Positions 13,101 through 25,574 of a stretch of DNA of 64,000 nucleotides are shown piece after piece. The notes under the pieces are model-generated. The model saw only the letters and a list, made by a program, of their open reading frames with translations. It did no database searches and was not told the DNA's origin. A program made the translations under genes and the position numbers. Position 1 is the stretch's first letter. Every line of letters begins with the position of its first letter. Source of the stretch: Mansonella perstans (Eukaryota > Nematoda > Chromadorea > Rhabditida > Onchocercidae); contig JBAMDO010000104.1 in NCBI GenBank assembly GCA_037074765.1, forward strand, positions 1-64,000, written 5' to 3'.

Positions 13101-16050
13101 AAGCATATTAGGAAGGAACTAATAATCAAGCAGCAACGAGCAAGCAAAAACTAATGAATCGAAATTTCATTCCTCAGCAGTCTAATTTTATCATAATAGC
13201 ATTGCCGAACTGATGTTATTGCAAACAACTGTGAAAAAAACTATGAAATCGATAGTTTATGAAAACCAATTATTAAAAAATGTTCAGCTGAAGCCATTGC
13301 GCATCGATTTAATGATCGATTTAATTTCACATTGAAATATGAAAGTGGGGAAGAAGATTATTCTAACTCTACTTCTGTTTACAAATAGATGAAGAGCTAC
13401 ATTTGTCCTTTCTTTCATCTATAATTCATCTAAATAACAGTGTTCATTACTGAAAGCCAGAAAGTGACCAAATTAATCAAATTTCCATCTAATAATCAAC
13501 AACAATTGAAATCGCTGAAAAACATCCGAAAATGACAAGTGTAGAAATGTAGCCATTCCGAGAGTCTCTTGAGAAGAATAGAAGTAGTGGAGCGATATTT
13601 GAATGACGATAGTCTAAACTAAGTGCTCCTTTTGACAATTTCAGCAACAACACAATCAGAGAACGAGTAATCTTTCCGATAATTAAAAACAAATCCTCAA
13701 TTCCCATTAATCTTTTTCAAATATTTCAAACCAGACAAACTCTAAAAAAGTACGAACAAATTCTTGTAATAATAAATACAGCTATAATTCTCGGAAGTGT
13801 TCATCCTGCTGTGCATACATTTTAATGAGCTAATGATGAAAGGTAAAGTTTTTTGTCAGATTAGACTTTTCCGCAACTAACAAACAACAATTCCGAAACA
13901 AAACTGCAAATCACAACATAAAACAGTGCAGGAAACCAATATTTCATGTTTTTTACTATGTACTGAATAGTACATTATACAAACAGGAATCTTAAAACGT
14001 GGATTTCAACTAGATGATCATAGCTAAGAACCAACATGCTGTGAACAAAGACATGCGAATGTGCTTTTACTTTTTTTTGAAAGGATTTTACGGCAATTTT
14101 AAAGTAAAGGAGAATGGTAATAGACAGGAAAATTATGTAAGGATAATAGTCCGCTTTCTTAATGTTACCATAAAATTTTACTTTTTTACTGATAAAAAAC
14201 AAATTTCGAAAAACTTAAACGAAAAACATCCACACTGTTAAATACCAAATAGATTAATTACTAAAAACTCGATTAAATGCCAAGGAAAGAAAAAAGCACT
14301 ACGATTTGATAAGCTTGGCTTTCCATAACTTTTTCAGCTTATTCTCCTGATTAATCGAAACATAAAAACCGAGCAAGTAAATGCTGAATTTCAAACTAGA
14401 TTTCGCTGGATCCCCATTAATGCCTAATGTCATTTAATGAAGCAAGCTTATTTATAATTTCTGACGAACCTAATAATTCCGGCAGCAACATTTGATTTCG
14501 ATGCTCGTCAACAGATGATTGCTTTCGTGATTCCGGATCTGTAAAGGATATAAAAAATTAAGCTACAGTAATTTACCGCGCTTTGTTTATTGGAAACAGC
14601 CCTCATTCTTTTATAAAACTAGATCTGCTTCCCAACAATTGCCAGACAATTATCCGCATTCAAGCAAGTATTAAAATGATGAATTTCAATAAATTCTTGT
14701 CATTCAAAATGAAAGAGTTCAGAACTGATATATCCACACAATCGCACTAATCTTTTAAAGAAATCTTAATTTGCATTTTTTCTGGATTTGCTTCAACTTC
14801 AAATATATCACCTAGACAATGCGGAGGATGCAATAGAAAATCGAACGAGACTCTTCATAACATGCAAAAATTATCCTTATCCTCACTTATCAAGCCCAAA
14901 TTTATAATACAATCAGACCAAAGTTTTTAAAAATCTGGAATTCATTAGGAATTTTTGAATCCTTTTCATCAATAAAATTTGCTGCACAGGATGACTATTT
15001 TTTTTGAGAAAAATGCATAACAGTTTAGGAAATTTCAATATTTTTAAATTTTCCACAACCAGAGAAAAAAATGCGAAGAAAATCTGCTTACTGAATAACA
15101 TTTCATGCATGAATAAAAATAATTGTTGGAAAAAGACATTCGCTGCTAAGAGTTACTTTGAAAAATCCAATAATTCTTAAATTTCAATTTTGAAGGGAAA
15201 ACGAAAAATTTAAAAGAATATCACCATACCTTTGCTACCAGCTAGATCATATGATTGGCTGGTAGCAAATCATACGATTCACTCAATCTCCAACAGTAAC
15301 AAACTAAAGTTTAACGTAAATAATTATGCTATCTCTGAACCGTATATGCGTATCCTAAAACTTCACAGTGTTAAAAGATGATGAAACGATTAGAAAGTTA
15401 ATAAAAAACCTTTCGATCCTACGCTAACGAAAGAAACCGAAAAGTTACAACAGAACTGGAGGAACCATACGGATATGCAGAGAGGTACGCAAATAGTTAT
15501 GCATTTATTCACACAGATCAGTACGCAGTGAGAAAATCTTCCTTCCTTTATCACCAGATTATTGCCAGTAGATTACTAAACATCGGACTTACCCAAATCG
15601 GAAAAACTATCGATCGATGCAATATGATCAATTATAGGATCAGAAGGAAGTGATTCATATTTTGCTGAAACGATATGTTCAATGGCTTGCAACTTGCTAA
15701 CCGGAGATATCTTTCTTCCATGCTGTTGACTTCCTGGTGCCACTACAAAAACCGGCAAGAAACATTCATAAAAAGAGGATTCATAATTGGCTATATAACA
15801 TTTCAAAACTTACCCTTTATCACACATTAATAAAAGATTAGACATCAGTTGCAATTCCTCAAATGGAAATTTTTTATCAAAGAAATCAAAAGTTTTTAAC
15901 CAAAAAATCAAAAAAAATTTTATAATATTACCAGAGGAAGATGAATGCGCCAAAGTGGTGACAACATGCGCACTGCTTTCGCGGTCACTCTGGCTCCGTA
16001 TACCACAGCAAAGCCAATCGACAGCTCGTAAAAACGCCGTCGTGTTATTT
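173..16050 (-). CDS. pde-2: PDE2-type GAF-domain cyclic-nucleotide phosphodiesterase (partial: both ends missing)
   Basis: Predicted to hydrolyse cGMP and cAMP, with cGMP sensing through tandem GAF domains. Eighteen exons with consistent phase, N- to C-terminus: 15932-16050, 15593-15742, 12370-12634, 11446-11989, 10178-10252, 8483-8521, 6582-6636, 4992-5053, 4696-4841, 3858-4009, 3583-3646, 3324-3494, 2921-3006, 2486-2601, 2052-2135, 1051-1197, 610-870, 173-295 (about 886 codons). Residues 1-359 are Ser/Thr/Gln-rich and probably disordered. A divergent GAF-A follows (360-535), then GAF-B (536-681), a linker resembling PDE2A, and the first half of the HD catalytic domain. PDE2 is preferred over PDE5/10/11 because of [12 protein letters not shown] and the helix [18 protein letters not shown]. 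The catalytic C-terminus lies beyond position 1. The first exon here opens with a split codon and has no Met, so an upstream exon exists. The exons at 6582-6636 and 8483-8521 rest on phase and family similarity and are less sure. Confidence 0.85.
2486..3646 (-). other. pde-2: GAF-B domain with intact cGMP-type NKxnFxxxDE motif
   Basis: Exons 3583-3646, 3324-3494, 2921-3006 and 2486-2601 encode a complete GAF domain. Visible landmarks are AEICSLFLLD, the [11 protein letters not shown] turn, [15 protein letters not shown] and [13 protein letters not shown]. The last fits the NKxnFxxxDE motif of cyclic-nucleotide-binding GAF domains. In PDE2 this second GAF is the allosteric cGMP site, so cGMP-stimulated activity is a reasonable inference. 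Confidence 0.85.
3858..10252 (-). other. pde-2: GAF-A domain, divergent, without the NKxnFxxxDE motif
   Basis: Seven short exons (10178-10252, 8483-8521, 6582-6636, 4992-5053, 4696-4841, 3858-4009 and the following linker) align in order with PDE2 GAF-A: a [12 protein letters not shown] strand, then [13 protein letters not shown], then GLLLIH and a long helix entering GAF-B. Where PDE2A has the NK...FxxxDE motif, this protein reads [15 protein letters not shown], so the motif is absent. In PDE2A the GAF-A domain mainly serves dimerisation. Exon boundaries at 6582-6636 and 8483-8521 are the weakest part of the model. Confidence 0.65.
7286..7309. repeat. Poly(A) run of 24
   Basis: An uninterrupted run of A inside the PDE intron between exons 8483-8521 and 6582-6636. 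I see no flanking duplication marking a retrocopy insertion. Confidence 0.9.
12635..15592 (-). other. 2.96 kb PDE intron with a 12-bp hairpin
   Basis: AT-rich intron between PDE exons. I see no coding segment in it. It contains a perfect 12-bp inverted repeat at 15231-15269, listed separately. Confidence 0.7.
15231..15269. repeat. Perfect 12-bp inverted repeat (hairpin)
   Basis: TTTGCTACCAGC at 15231-15242 is repeated as its exact reverse complement at 15258-15269, with a 15-nt spacer that is itself nearly palindromic (ATCATATGAT). It lies inside a PDE intron. Confidence 0.85.
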
Positions 16051-19000
16051 CTATCAATTTCAAACAAATTTTAATAAATTCGATTCAAGAAATCTGCTAG
16101 AACGGCGTCAAATACGTTATTATGGAAGGTATATGCAAATAAAAATAAATAAACAAACAAATTAATCATTTGATCTAGCTAATCCTGCTTAATTTATAAA
16201 ATTTAAAAAAAACTTTCAAATTTGAAAATTACTTGAAGTAACAAGTGCAAATTTTTCTGCCAAATATTTTTTTGCCAAATTACTATCCCATAATGCAATA
16301 AAATGACAAAAATAAATTCAAAAGTATAATAGTTTATTCCCATCTTCAGTCCGTCCACATTTTTAATGGAAAAGAATTTCAGAAGAACGCGCAGCATGGC
16401 CTGATATGTTTGCATGATGGCTCGCCTTATATACGTTGACAAGTAAAGCAAGAAATTATACCACATAATAAAATTAAAAATAATCTTTTTAAGTCATTCT
16501 GATGTTCAATATGCGTTGAAACAACCGAGCTTGCGAAACAAATTTGCGGAAAGTGTAACGGAAGGATACTATGCGACTCATTTAAAATCAAATTTCAATG
16601 AATCTGAACTTTTTTTCAGAACTTCAGAGATTTCTTACAGAAATAAAGGGTATGTTATGTAATCGAAACTCAAAAGTTAATTGAAAACGAAGAAAATGAA
16701 TCCCAATAATTGTACACATCACATAACAGAAACGATAAAATCAGTTCGACACCCAGAATGATCCCTAAACTTGAAAATCGAATAAGAAAAATATTTCATT
16801 ATAGATAGACTTTTTCGTTGGTTGCAAAAAATTATCCCAGTTGAGAAATGCCAGTCGAATTAATAATATGGAAAATAGAACATTTATCATAAAAGAATCT
16901 CATTAATTCAATTAACTCAAAAAAGGAAAGCAAACAATTGGCGACAAATAATTCATTTTGGACATCAACGTGATAGGTTTATGTGACAACAATAATATAT
17001 CATACAGGTGCCAATTTTTGAGCGAATTCGGACAGACAGATTAGTCATTTCAAACAGTTCCATCCACTTCAGTTTTTTCTTATCCTTACTGAAAATCTGT
17101 TCGCGCATGAAACAGAGAGAAAGTTAGGGCTTTGCCCACATCTGGAAACACTGTGAATCTTTTATACATATTCAAAAATAAGTATCCTTAATTCACGGAA
17201 TGACAAACAACTAGCAAAAAGTAGGATGCTAAGAAAATGAGAAATGAAGTTTCTTGAAGGATAAAAGTCTCTTTCAGCCTCTTCTGGAAAAGTTATTCTA
17301 TCACAAAGTTACTCTATCAGTTGGATTTCAATTTTTTTTTTTTTTTTTTTTTTGGTAGCAGCCTTGGTAGAGATGCTGAATAATTCAAAATAGCAAATTA
17401 GTTAGCTGAGTATTTCAAAGTAGCAAGTTAGTTAGAGCAATTAACTGGAATTCAAAGATCAGTGAAAAGAGATCGGAAATCAAAAATGTTCGATAGAGAG
17501 ATTTGAAGGCTACGATTTCTTTGGATGTAGAAATCTAAAGGAATATAGAAGAAACTATTATTGACACAAAGTATTACAGAACACTATGACGTAACAGTTT
17601 CACATTCACATAAATGTTCATCTTTCTTTCTGTTAAATTTTCAAGAGGAGATGAGTATATAGCATTGTCCAGCAACTATTTCCAAGAAAAAAGACGTATA
17701 TATTCCCAATTCGAACTTTTATCGGGAAAATCTGAAATTCATAATGTAAATTTCCAGTACAAATTGTTGTAAGTCAAAATATTTGCGAGAGAAATGATTC
17801 AGAACTTTAAATTACTTTTTTTTTTTTTAAAAAAAATTAAAATTATTTCGACAACTAAAGTAATGAACTATTTTACGGGTAATTAATCTCACACAAATGC
17901 CAAAATATTGTAAAGATTTCCTAAACTGTAAGCTAATCTCGCATTTGTAATTTTGTGCAATCAACGACGATACATTTATAGGACATCTCTCGCTTATAAC
18001 TAAACTTACATGTCACAATATTGTAAAACTTATGTGTATATGCACAGTTGAAATATTTTAAAAGATCTTCTATGTAATTGTCGTAAAATTGAAGTGATTA
18101 TCTATTGACCAAATTTGAAGGTCATACTGTTTACAAGCCAAACCCACTTTTCTATAAAATACTGAATCGGCGATTACTTTATGAACTCAATTGCTCAGTC
18201 AACTATTTCAATCATTATGCTCTTGCACTTACTTTAGATAACGATTTCAATACTTCTTTTCTTTCATTTAACCATTCAATATATTTTGTTTTTTTTTTTT
18301 TTTATTATCATTTTTGTTCTTGAATTAAATGCTTTTACCGTATTTCTCTATTAAAGCATTATATAATATAAACGTACATTCGTAATTGCTCCTCTCAGGA
18401 ACGAACATTCGTATGTCCCTCACATACAATACAAAGGGGGAAAATCTTTCAAAATTTTTCAAAAAAGTGAAATCTTTTCGCATTTTACTTCTGTAACTCA
18501 TTCAGGCAAAAATGTAATCATGTGATAAAAATGTAAAAAGTGAAAACAACAAAAACTGTAACTGTAAAATGTAACTCTAAAAAACTGTAACAAATGCATA
18601 TAGTTATTTTCTAGCACTATAATACGACACGAGAAATGCAAGTTATTTATTTCAATTAATACTTTTCTCTTTCTCGCTATTTCTGAGTATCTGATTTTTA
18701 AGGCTTTCTGTTTCATAAAACTTATTAGTAGGGACAACATGGTAGAATCATAAAAGAGTTAAGCTCAATAACACATTCCAGAAACATTTCGGAATACAAA
18801 AATTTGTATCGTTAGAAATTAGAGAGACGGGAATTTTGAGTTTTATGAAAGAGGTACAAAATGGAAGTCCTGTATAATACAGCGCCAAGTAAGAGACTTT
18901 ATCGTGTCGTTACATTTTTTTAAATCGACAATAGGCAAAAGCAAAATGTGTACAAATAGAGAAAAATGGGAATATAAACAAGAGCTGATAATATATATAT

Positions 19001-19913
19001 ATATAACAATAAAAATAACGAATTGAATTCGGAATTGATCCATGCAGTGAGAATAGCAGTTATGTTGTACGGTTTACATGTGATTTTTAGCTAATCAAAA
19101 AGGAGAGACTGCGATAAAGAATGGCGAAAACTTTGAGCGAAACAAGGAATTTAACGAGAAAAAGATTTTAAAGATAAAAATTTAATTACAACTAGCAGGA
19201 ATTTTTTGATATGAAGGATTTCTGGTTAAAATTAAATGATGTAATTTCAGGATGGGGCCAATTTCTAGATATAGCATGTAGATGCCTAATCAATCGAACA
19301 ATAAAATCAAAATAAACTTGCTACTAATAATATAAGTATTGTTCATTGTTCAGATAAAACTGACGAAATATAATTTCGCTTTTCATAGTTTCATTTATTA
19401 TGGGCATTTTCATTACTTCAAAAAATTTGCATCATTTGTTTCGATGTATTTTTCCATCGATGCTGCAAACGACAATAACCATAATGATGAAAACGATAAT
19501 AATGGCATCACTCAAAAATATCACACTTTCATTTCATTTCTCACAAAATCAATAATTTCAGTATAAAATGTAGAAGAGAATTGGTAAGAATTGGTAGAAA
19601 CATCGTGTAAGTGCTTCAGCTTTTTCAGCACTTAAAGTTATTATGAAAATGAAAAATTTAAAAATCAAAAACGGAGAAAGTGATAATTCCACTCAAATTC
19701 TATTTTTATTGTCGATGAAGAAATTTTATAAAACAACTACGGATTAGCAAGTAACAGAAAACTTTACTGCCTGCTTTCACCCAGAAAGAAAAAAGATAGT
19801 GCTAATAGGAAAAACCATACAGAAAGCAGAAACAAATGAGGATAAAAAATGTTCCTGCACTTTTTACAAACTCATTTTCACAACACTGGTGGTCTCCAGT
19901 CTGCCTTTATGCA

Positions 19914-20035
19914 GCATATCTCGACCCAAACTCTAAGTATATCTCGACCTCTAAATTCCAGGCATTTATCGACCCAGATTCCAAGTATATCTCGACCCAG
20001 ACTCCAAGCATATCTCGACCCACATTCTATTTTAC
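19914..20035. repeat. Degenerate tandem repeat of about 23 bp
   Basis: About five diverged copies of a unit like TATATCTCGACCCAGACTCC lie in a locally GC-richer patch. The array stays open on both strands, which produces long but unsupported reading frames. Confidence 0.75.
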
Positions 20036-22245
20036 TCACAATACATCGCAAGGGGACGAGTACCAATTTGGTGCAATCAATCTTCACTGAACTCTCTTTA
20101 CTGAACAAAACAGTAGAACAAATATCAACCGAATCCGACAGCTTTGTTGAAATGTTACATCAATCATTTTTGCTATTATCTCTCTACCTGTTACATGATG
20201 GTGTTGAAAAAGTACAGCTGTGAAACACATTTTTTCTTCTCTCATAAGGAAGGGAGATGCCTCAACTTCGACAAAATATTGAAAAACATTAAAAACATTA
20301 AAACATTAAAAAAACCAAAACATTAAAAAAATTAGAAAAAAAAAAAAAAAAAATTAGCAGGAAATACCTTCCTGTAACATTATATAAAATGAATGATAAA
20401 ATCTCAAATATTTGCTTGGCATATATCCTAGAATAATCTAATTAGAAGTTCAAATTTCAGGAAGTTATAAGGAATGAAAAAATAATTTATAAAATAAATG
20501 ATTAAAAACGACAAATATGACAGGAAATAACAAGATTAAGTAGCACTAAAAAGTATATTTAAACTTAACCACTGCCTCAGAATTTTTAATGACATGTCAT
20601 ATGAGCATGTCATAGATAAGCATACTTGTATCCAAAATGAATAAAATTATGAAGAAAGAAAGAAAAAGATTAAACTAGACAATACTGAGGAAATTACAAC
20701 TATGAGAACTATCGGTCTCCCATATTTTATCTATACTATGCTTTTTTTTTTGTTTGTTTTCATTTATGAAGTGCTATTGGACTTTCTTTAGTGGAAGTAA
20801 AAATCACGCAGTGCGGAATGAAAAAAGCAAAGTGACAATAAACTATGGCTGGCGATCGAAATTGTTAACATTGCTGAATTATCTTTTTAAGATACAATCT
20901 TTGTTATCATTTTTTTTTTTAAAGTCATCGATTTTCTACGCTAAGTGCGAATTTATCAGCGAAAATAGACAGAAGACCATTTATCAAATATCACGAACGA
21001 AGTGAATGTTTTCTAAAGATAATAGAATATTTAATCAGAAATATTTTAAAATTTGCATCTTATTTATTCTCAATTAAAATTCAACTAATATTAACAATAT
21101 GTATAATAATTTTGAAATGGAATGTTTTATCTAGCCGCAAGTGTCACATTTTAAACTAAACTAAGCAAATGTAAAAATATTTCGTGACAACTTATAGAAT
21201 AGTTAATTCAAATATTACATATATTTTTCATCATTTTTGAAATCAAAAAAAAAATCGAATTAGAAGAAATAAACAAAAACGATGAGAAGTAAAGCACACT
21301 TACCTCATCAACTACACTCGTCCATTTTCATTTATTGAAAATAAATCGAAGAAATGCTAGTAGATTGCAAGGCAATAGAAATAATATCACATTCTCCTAT
21401 GTAAATTATTGATCCATTTAAAATAAGTTGAAATTAAGAAGTTGCATGAAATTTTTTTTCAAAAAAAAAAAAAAAAAAACAAATAAAATAAAAATATATG
21501 TTGATTTTGAAAGAAAAGAAGAAATTTGAACTAGTACCCACTTATCATCTTTATCTTCAAATAAATATGAAAGCAAAAAATATAAAGAAGTCTGACTTAA
21601 GAGAGAGTTTTTTTTTTTTTTTTTTTTTTTTCAAAATACTTTTGCAGTATGAAGAAAAGCCTTTTTGATGGAATCTACACAAAATCTGACATGCACAAAT
21701 CGATGTGTGACATGAAATAAGAAAATTAGAACGATAAATAGGCTGAATTGAACATTTTACGATGACACAACACATTGCTATTTGTTTATTTCACTAAAAT
21801 TATAGACAAAATTTTCATTCTAATCATCAATAAAATATCAATAGAAGAGTGAGAATTAAAAAAGTGAACGAAATGAGAAGTGTGATTCCTTGAAGATAAG
21901 ATATAATTGCCAGGTTTCACGTATATTTTCATTATTAACATATGAAATGTTTCTCTTTCATTTACTTTCATTGAAATCATTAAACAATCGAAATAATTTT
22001 GTATCAATGAAAAAGAGTATAATATAAAATATAATTAATAGAAATGTCCTTCTGAAATAATATATAAACTTGAGAATTTTTATATCGAATTTGTCCTTCC
22101 AACTTCTTATTCTCACTAAAAAGAAAGTTTGTGTAAAATGGCTCGCTCTAAACCACACTAAAAAATAACAAAAAACAGGAAACATACATTCTTTTAAATA
22201 TATGGTAAGGACAATATGATAAGTGTAGGAATGCATTAGTGGAGC

Positions 22246-22277
<32 letters not shown>

Positions 22278-22741
22278 TCTGTGTTTCCGTGTATGTTTTA
22301 TATGTATGTCTGAGTGTTTATGAGTCTGTATGTATGTGTCTGTGTGTGTGCATGTGTGTCTGTGTGTGTGTATGTGTGTCTGTGTGTGTATGTGTATCTG
22401 TGTTTCCGTGTATGTTTTATATGTGTGTCTGAGTGTTTATGAATCTGTATGTATGTGTGTGTGTATGTGTGTGTGTATGTGTGTGTGTATGTGTGTGTGT
22501 ATGTGTGTGTGTGTATGTGTGTTGTGTGTATGTGTGTGTGTATGTGTGTGTGTATGTGTGTGTGTGTGTGTATGTGTGTCTGTGTTTCCGTGTATGTGTA
22601 TCTGTGTTTCCGTGTATGTTTTATATGTGTGTCTGAGTGTTTATGAATCTGTATGTGTCTGTGTGTGTATGTGTGTGTGTATGTGTGTGTGTATGTGTGT
22701 GTGTGTGTGTGTGTATGTGTGTGTATGTATGTGTGTGTATG
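22246..22741. repeat. TG-rich array with higher-order structure
   Basis: About 500 bp of (TG)n and TATG variants. A non-TG module starting TTTCCGTGTATG recurs at about 22284, 22403, 22585 and 22607. In the first, second and last copies it continues through TTTTATATGT and CTGAGTGTTTATGA. The array is therefore a higher-order minisatellite and not a plain microsatellite. Long frames across it (CVCVCV, or HTHTHT on the other strand) are artefacts. Confidence 0.9.
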
Positions 22742-24028
22742 CCTTATATACAGCTTGCTTCTACTAGGTACAAAAACTACTTTTGTTTTATAAACTGTCA
22801 GTGAAATTGTAATCACTACATCCAATCAAGTTCTCCAGTAAGAAATGAATTTCGTTAAAATAGAGTACTTTTCATTTTTCTTTCTCAAAGTAATTTTAGG
22901 TGAATTTGAAAAAAATTAATCACATTGAAAAAGATTTTATCATTCATCCAATTTCAAATAACTCTCACAAATATCAATGAATTATTATAAGGCATTAGAG
23001 GACAAATCGTTAATGACAATTTCTTAAGCTTATCAAATTGATTAGTTTAATTGCTTTGCCATATTTTACACTCAATTTATCGCGCGGCATTTGCTTTGTA
23101 AAATTCGCAATGTCACAAAATTTATTTTCATTTAAAAATTGAATTTAATGACACTTTACTAATGGATAAAACCACTTATTCATCCATTTTGCTTATTTAT
23201 ATTCAAATATGTAATTTGAAACTCGGTGCAAACTCAAATCTTCACAACATGTGCAATAATACAATTAGTTGAACAAACAAAACTTTAAAAAATGATTTAA
23301 ACTATCAGTTTGCCATCCTTTTCTAATTTTACAGCAATCATATCTTTTCTTAAGAGAAATTTCAAGAAACTATATTCTGAACATTAATTAATGCAATGAT
23401 CAATAATGAATTATTTCAGCTTATTTTTATTTAAGCCAAATAAAAGTAGCATATTTCAGCATTCGTAAAACTTTTAAAAAAATTATGGTTTTTTTTTTTT
23501 TCTTTTTAAGCGATATATTGATGTCATCAAAAAATTTCAATTAATACATTTGATATTTTAAATGTGAAAGGAGCCATTAATCTTATCATTTTACATTGTT
23601 ATTATCATGGAGCATTTCTAAAAAGCAATGATTGATGATTATTTGAAATGAATATGATGTGAAATATGAAGTGAGAAAATTGAAACAGAAGATTATTGCA
23701 GAAATCAAAGAAACATTAAAGTATAGAAGCAATTAAATGGATTTAAAAAAAAAGTATTGCACCATGTATTAGTGAGTTAGTGAAAATTGTTTAAGGAATA
23801 GTTTGGTGAAGAGATGAGGAAGGATTAATTCAGAAAGCACGCATCTCAACTGAAACTCATCCAATTTGCTTCCTAAAGTAAAAAAGCTAAAAGATTTTGT
23901 TTACATATTTGCCTTCAAAACACTGACAGAGCGGAAGGTATTTGTGCTTGATATATGTGTGCTCTGATTTTGAATTTATCCTTCATAGCTATTTTAGTTT
24001 AATCGAAACTGTATAAGTTTGATGTAAA

Positions 24029-24033
24029 TTGTG

Positions 24034-24064
<31 letters not shown>

Positions 24065-24092
24065 TGTGTGTGGTGTGTGTGTGTGTGTGTGC
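24029..24092. repeat. (TG)n microsatellite
   Basis: About 64 bp of TG repeats interrupted by two GGTG steps, in the gene-free region. Confidence 0.9.
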
Positions 24093-25421
24093 ATGTTAAA
24101 ATTGTATGTATTACTCTGCTTCAGAACAATATGGTATTGAAAAAAAGTTCATCTCTATCATATCAAAATGAGCAAAGATCAGAGCTGAAAGTGTCAATTT
24201 TTAAAACTTGTTCTGTCCGATTAACATTTTCCATCATAGTCAGCATGAAACGACGAAAAATTAGGGCTCCTTTATTGCACTTTTAATGAAAAATACTTTT
24301 AAAAATACTTCTTTAAGTTTGAGTGAATAAAGAACATATAAAATTAACAAACATTCACGATGATTTGAACATTGAAGAGTTTTTGTATTTCTTAAAAGTT
24401 TCCTTTCATTTTTATGGATTTTTATTTTACATTGATTTTATTTCAATGTCAGCAGAAAATCAAATTCAATTTTTCCTCTCATATGTGAATTTTAACGAAA
24501 ATTTCGTGGAAAAAGATGAAATATGTGCCAAGTTGAATTACATCAACAAAGAATTAACATAAATGAAAGTAATAAAAAGAGAACTGTAAATATGAAATAC
24601 ATAAAAGTATCTGTTTTCAACATTTACTTCATTGCCTTCTGATCCATGAATTAATGAAGCTAAAATATTCTAAAAATATTTTTTGTGGAAAAAATTATCA
24701 AAAGATTTACAAGAAATGAGACAGACTACTGTTGTTGTATTGTATAGATGTCAAGAAATATCAAAAAATGTTCGCAAAAGAAGGTACATATCGTATACTA
24801 CAGTGCATCTAGCAATAAAACAGAACATTTATACCAAAAAAAAAAAAAAAAAACAAAAGAAGATTGTAGCATCGAAATTACAGCTATTCTTTTGCTATTA
24901 GAGAATTAGTAATACACTTCTAGCAATACTAAAATATTTCATTCTTTATTTTAATTTGAACGAATAAAAAAATTTTAACATAGATGGATGAAATTCGTAA
25001 TTAATTGAAAAATATACAATCATTTATGGTTCACTTTTATAGACAAATGAAGATTCCGCAGGATAATCTAGTCCATTAACGTAATGCATGTATGTAATCA
25101 ATCACATCATCATATGGATCCTTCTGGAACAGATAAATGATGTTTTTAAATTAAATTACGAAGAGCTCATCAAAATCAATATGAACTATTCAATTGAATC
25201 TAAAAATGCATCAATACATTTTGACCAACCAATGGACATTTGAATTTAACAGAAAATAAATCAACCGAATAATTAAGGAAGGAATAATGAGTGAAAATAT
25301 ATGCCTTATACTACTCTCATGTTTATAAATAATTACTAAGTAAACAATTTTAATTTAACAACGATCAAAGATCATACTATGATGACAAAATAGCCAAGCC
25401 AAACTACCTTAATTATCACAG

Positions 25422-25574
25422 TATGACCATCCAATTGGTCAGTCAGTAAACTGGACTTACGGTCATATTTACTCCTCAGACGGGGAATCTATCATCATTG
25501 ACAAAGCATATGCGTTGGATCTTCTATCATCATACGGAGTGCCAACTAGTATTGCAGCGAGCATCAATAGATAG
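25422..25574 (+). other. Orphan open segment of 50 codons, possible exon or gene remnant
   Basis: A GC-richer block preceded by a splice-acceptor-like sequence ending in TATCACAG. It reads open for 50 codons from YDHPIGQSVNWTYG to SIAASINR and then reaches TAG. The composition is protein-like and unlike the surrounding AT-rich DNA. I recognise no family and found no partner exon on the plus strand. It could be the last exon of a small gene, a relic, or chance. Confidence 0.3.

Larger units (their letters stand above)
11446..16050 (-). other. pde-2: N-terminal low-complexity region of the PDE
   Basis: Exons 15932-16050, 15593-15742, 12370-12634 and 11446-11989 form one continuous reading frame of about 359 codons. 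It is rich in Ser, Thr, Asp and Asn, with a short Gln run (EQQQQ) and a [12 protein letters not shown] stretch. I see no recognisable domain. They are clearly more GC-rich than the surrounding introns and their phases chain correctly into GAF-A, which supports them as coding. Such regions in PDEs usually decide localisation or isoform identity. Confidence 0.75.

Noticed and set aside
16203..16466. Minus-strand frame starting MQTYQAMLRVLL, considered as the PDE first exon
   Set aside because: It has no donor in the phase needed to join the exon at 15932-16050, and most of it is AT-rich.
19849..20223. 124-codon plus-strand frame
   Set aside because: Crosses the 23-bp repeat and is open on both strands; no domain, signal peptide or splice context.
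22298..22825. Long frames of alternating Thr-His or Cys-Val
   Set aside because: Produced by the TG repeat array; no gene features.
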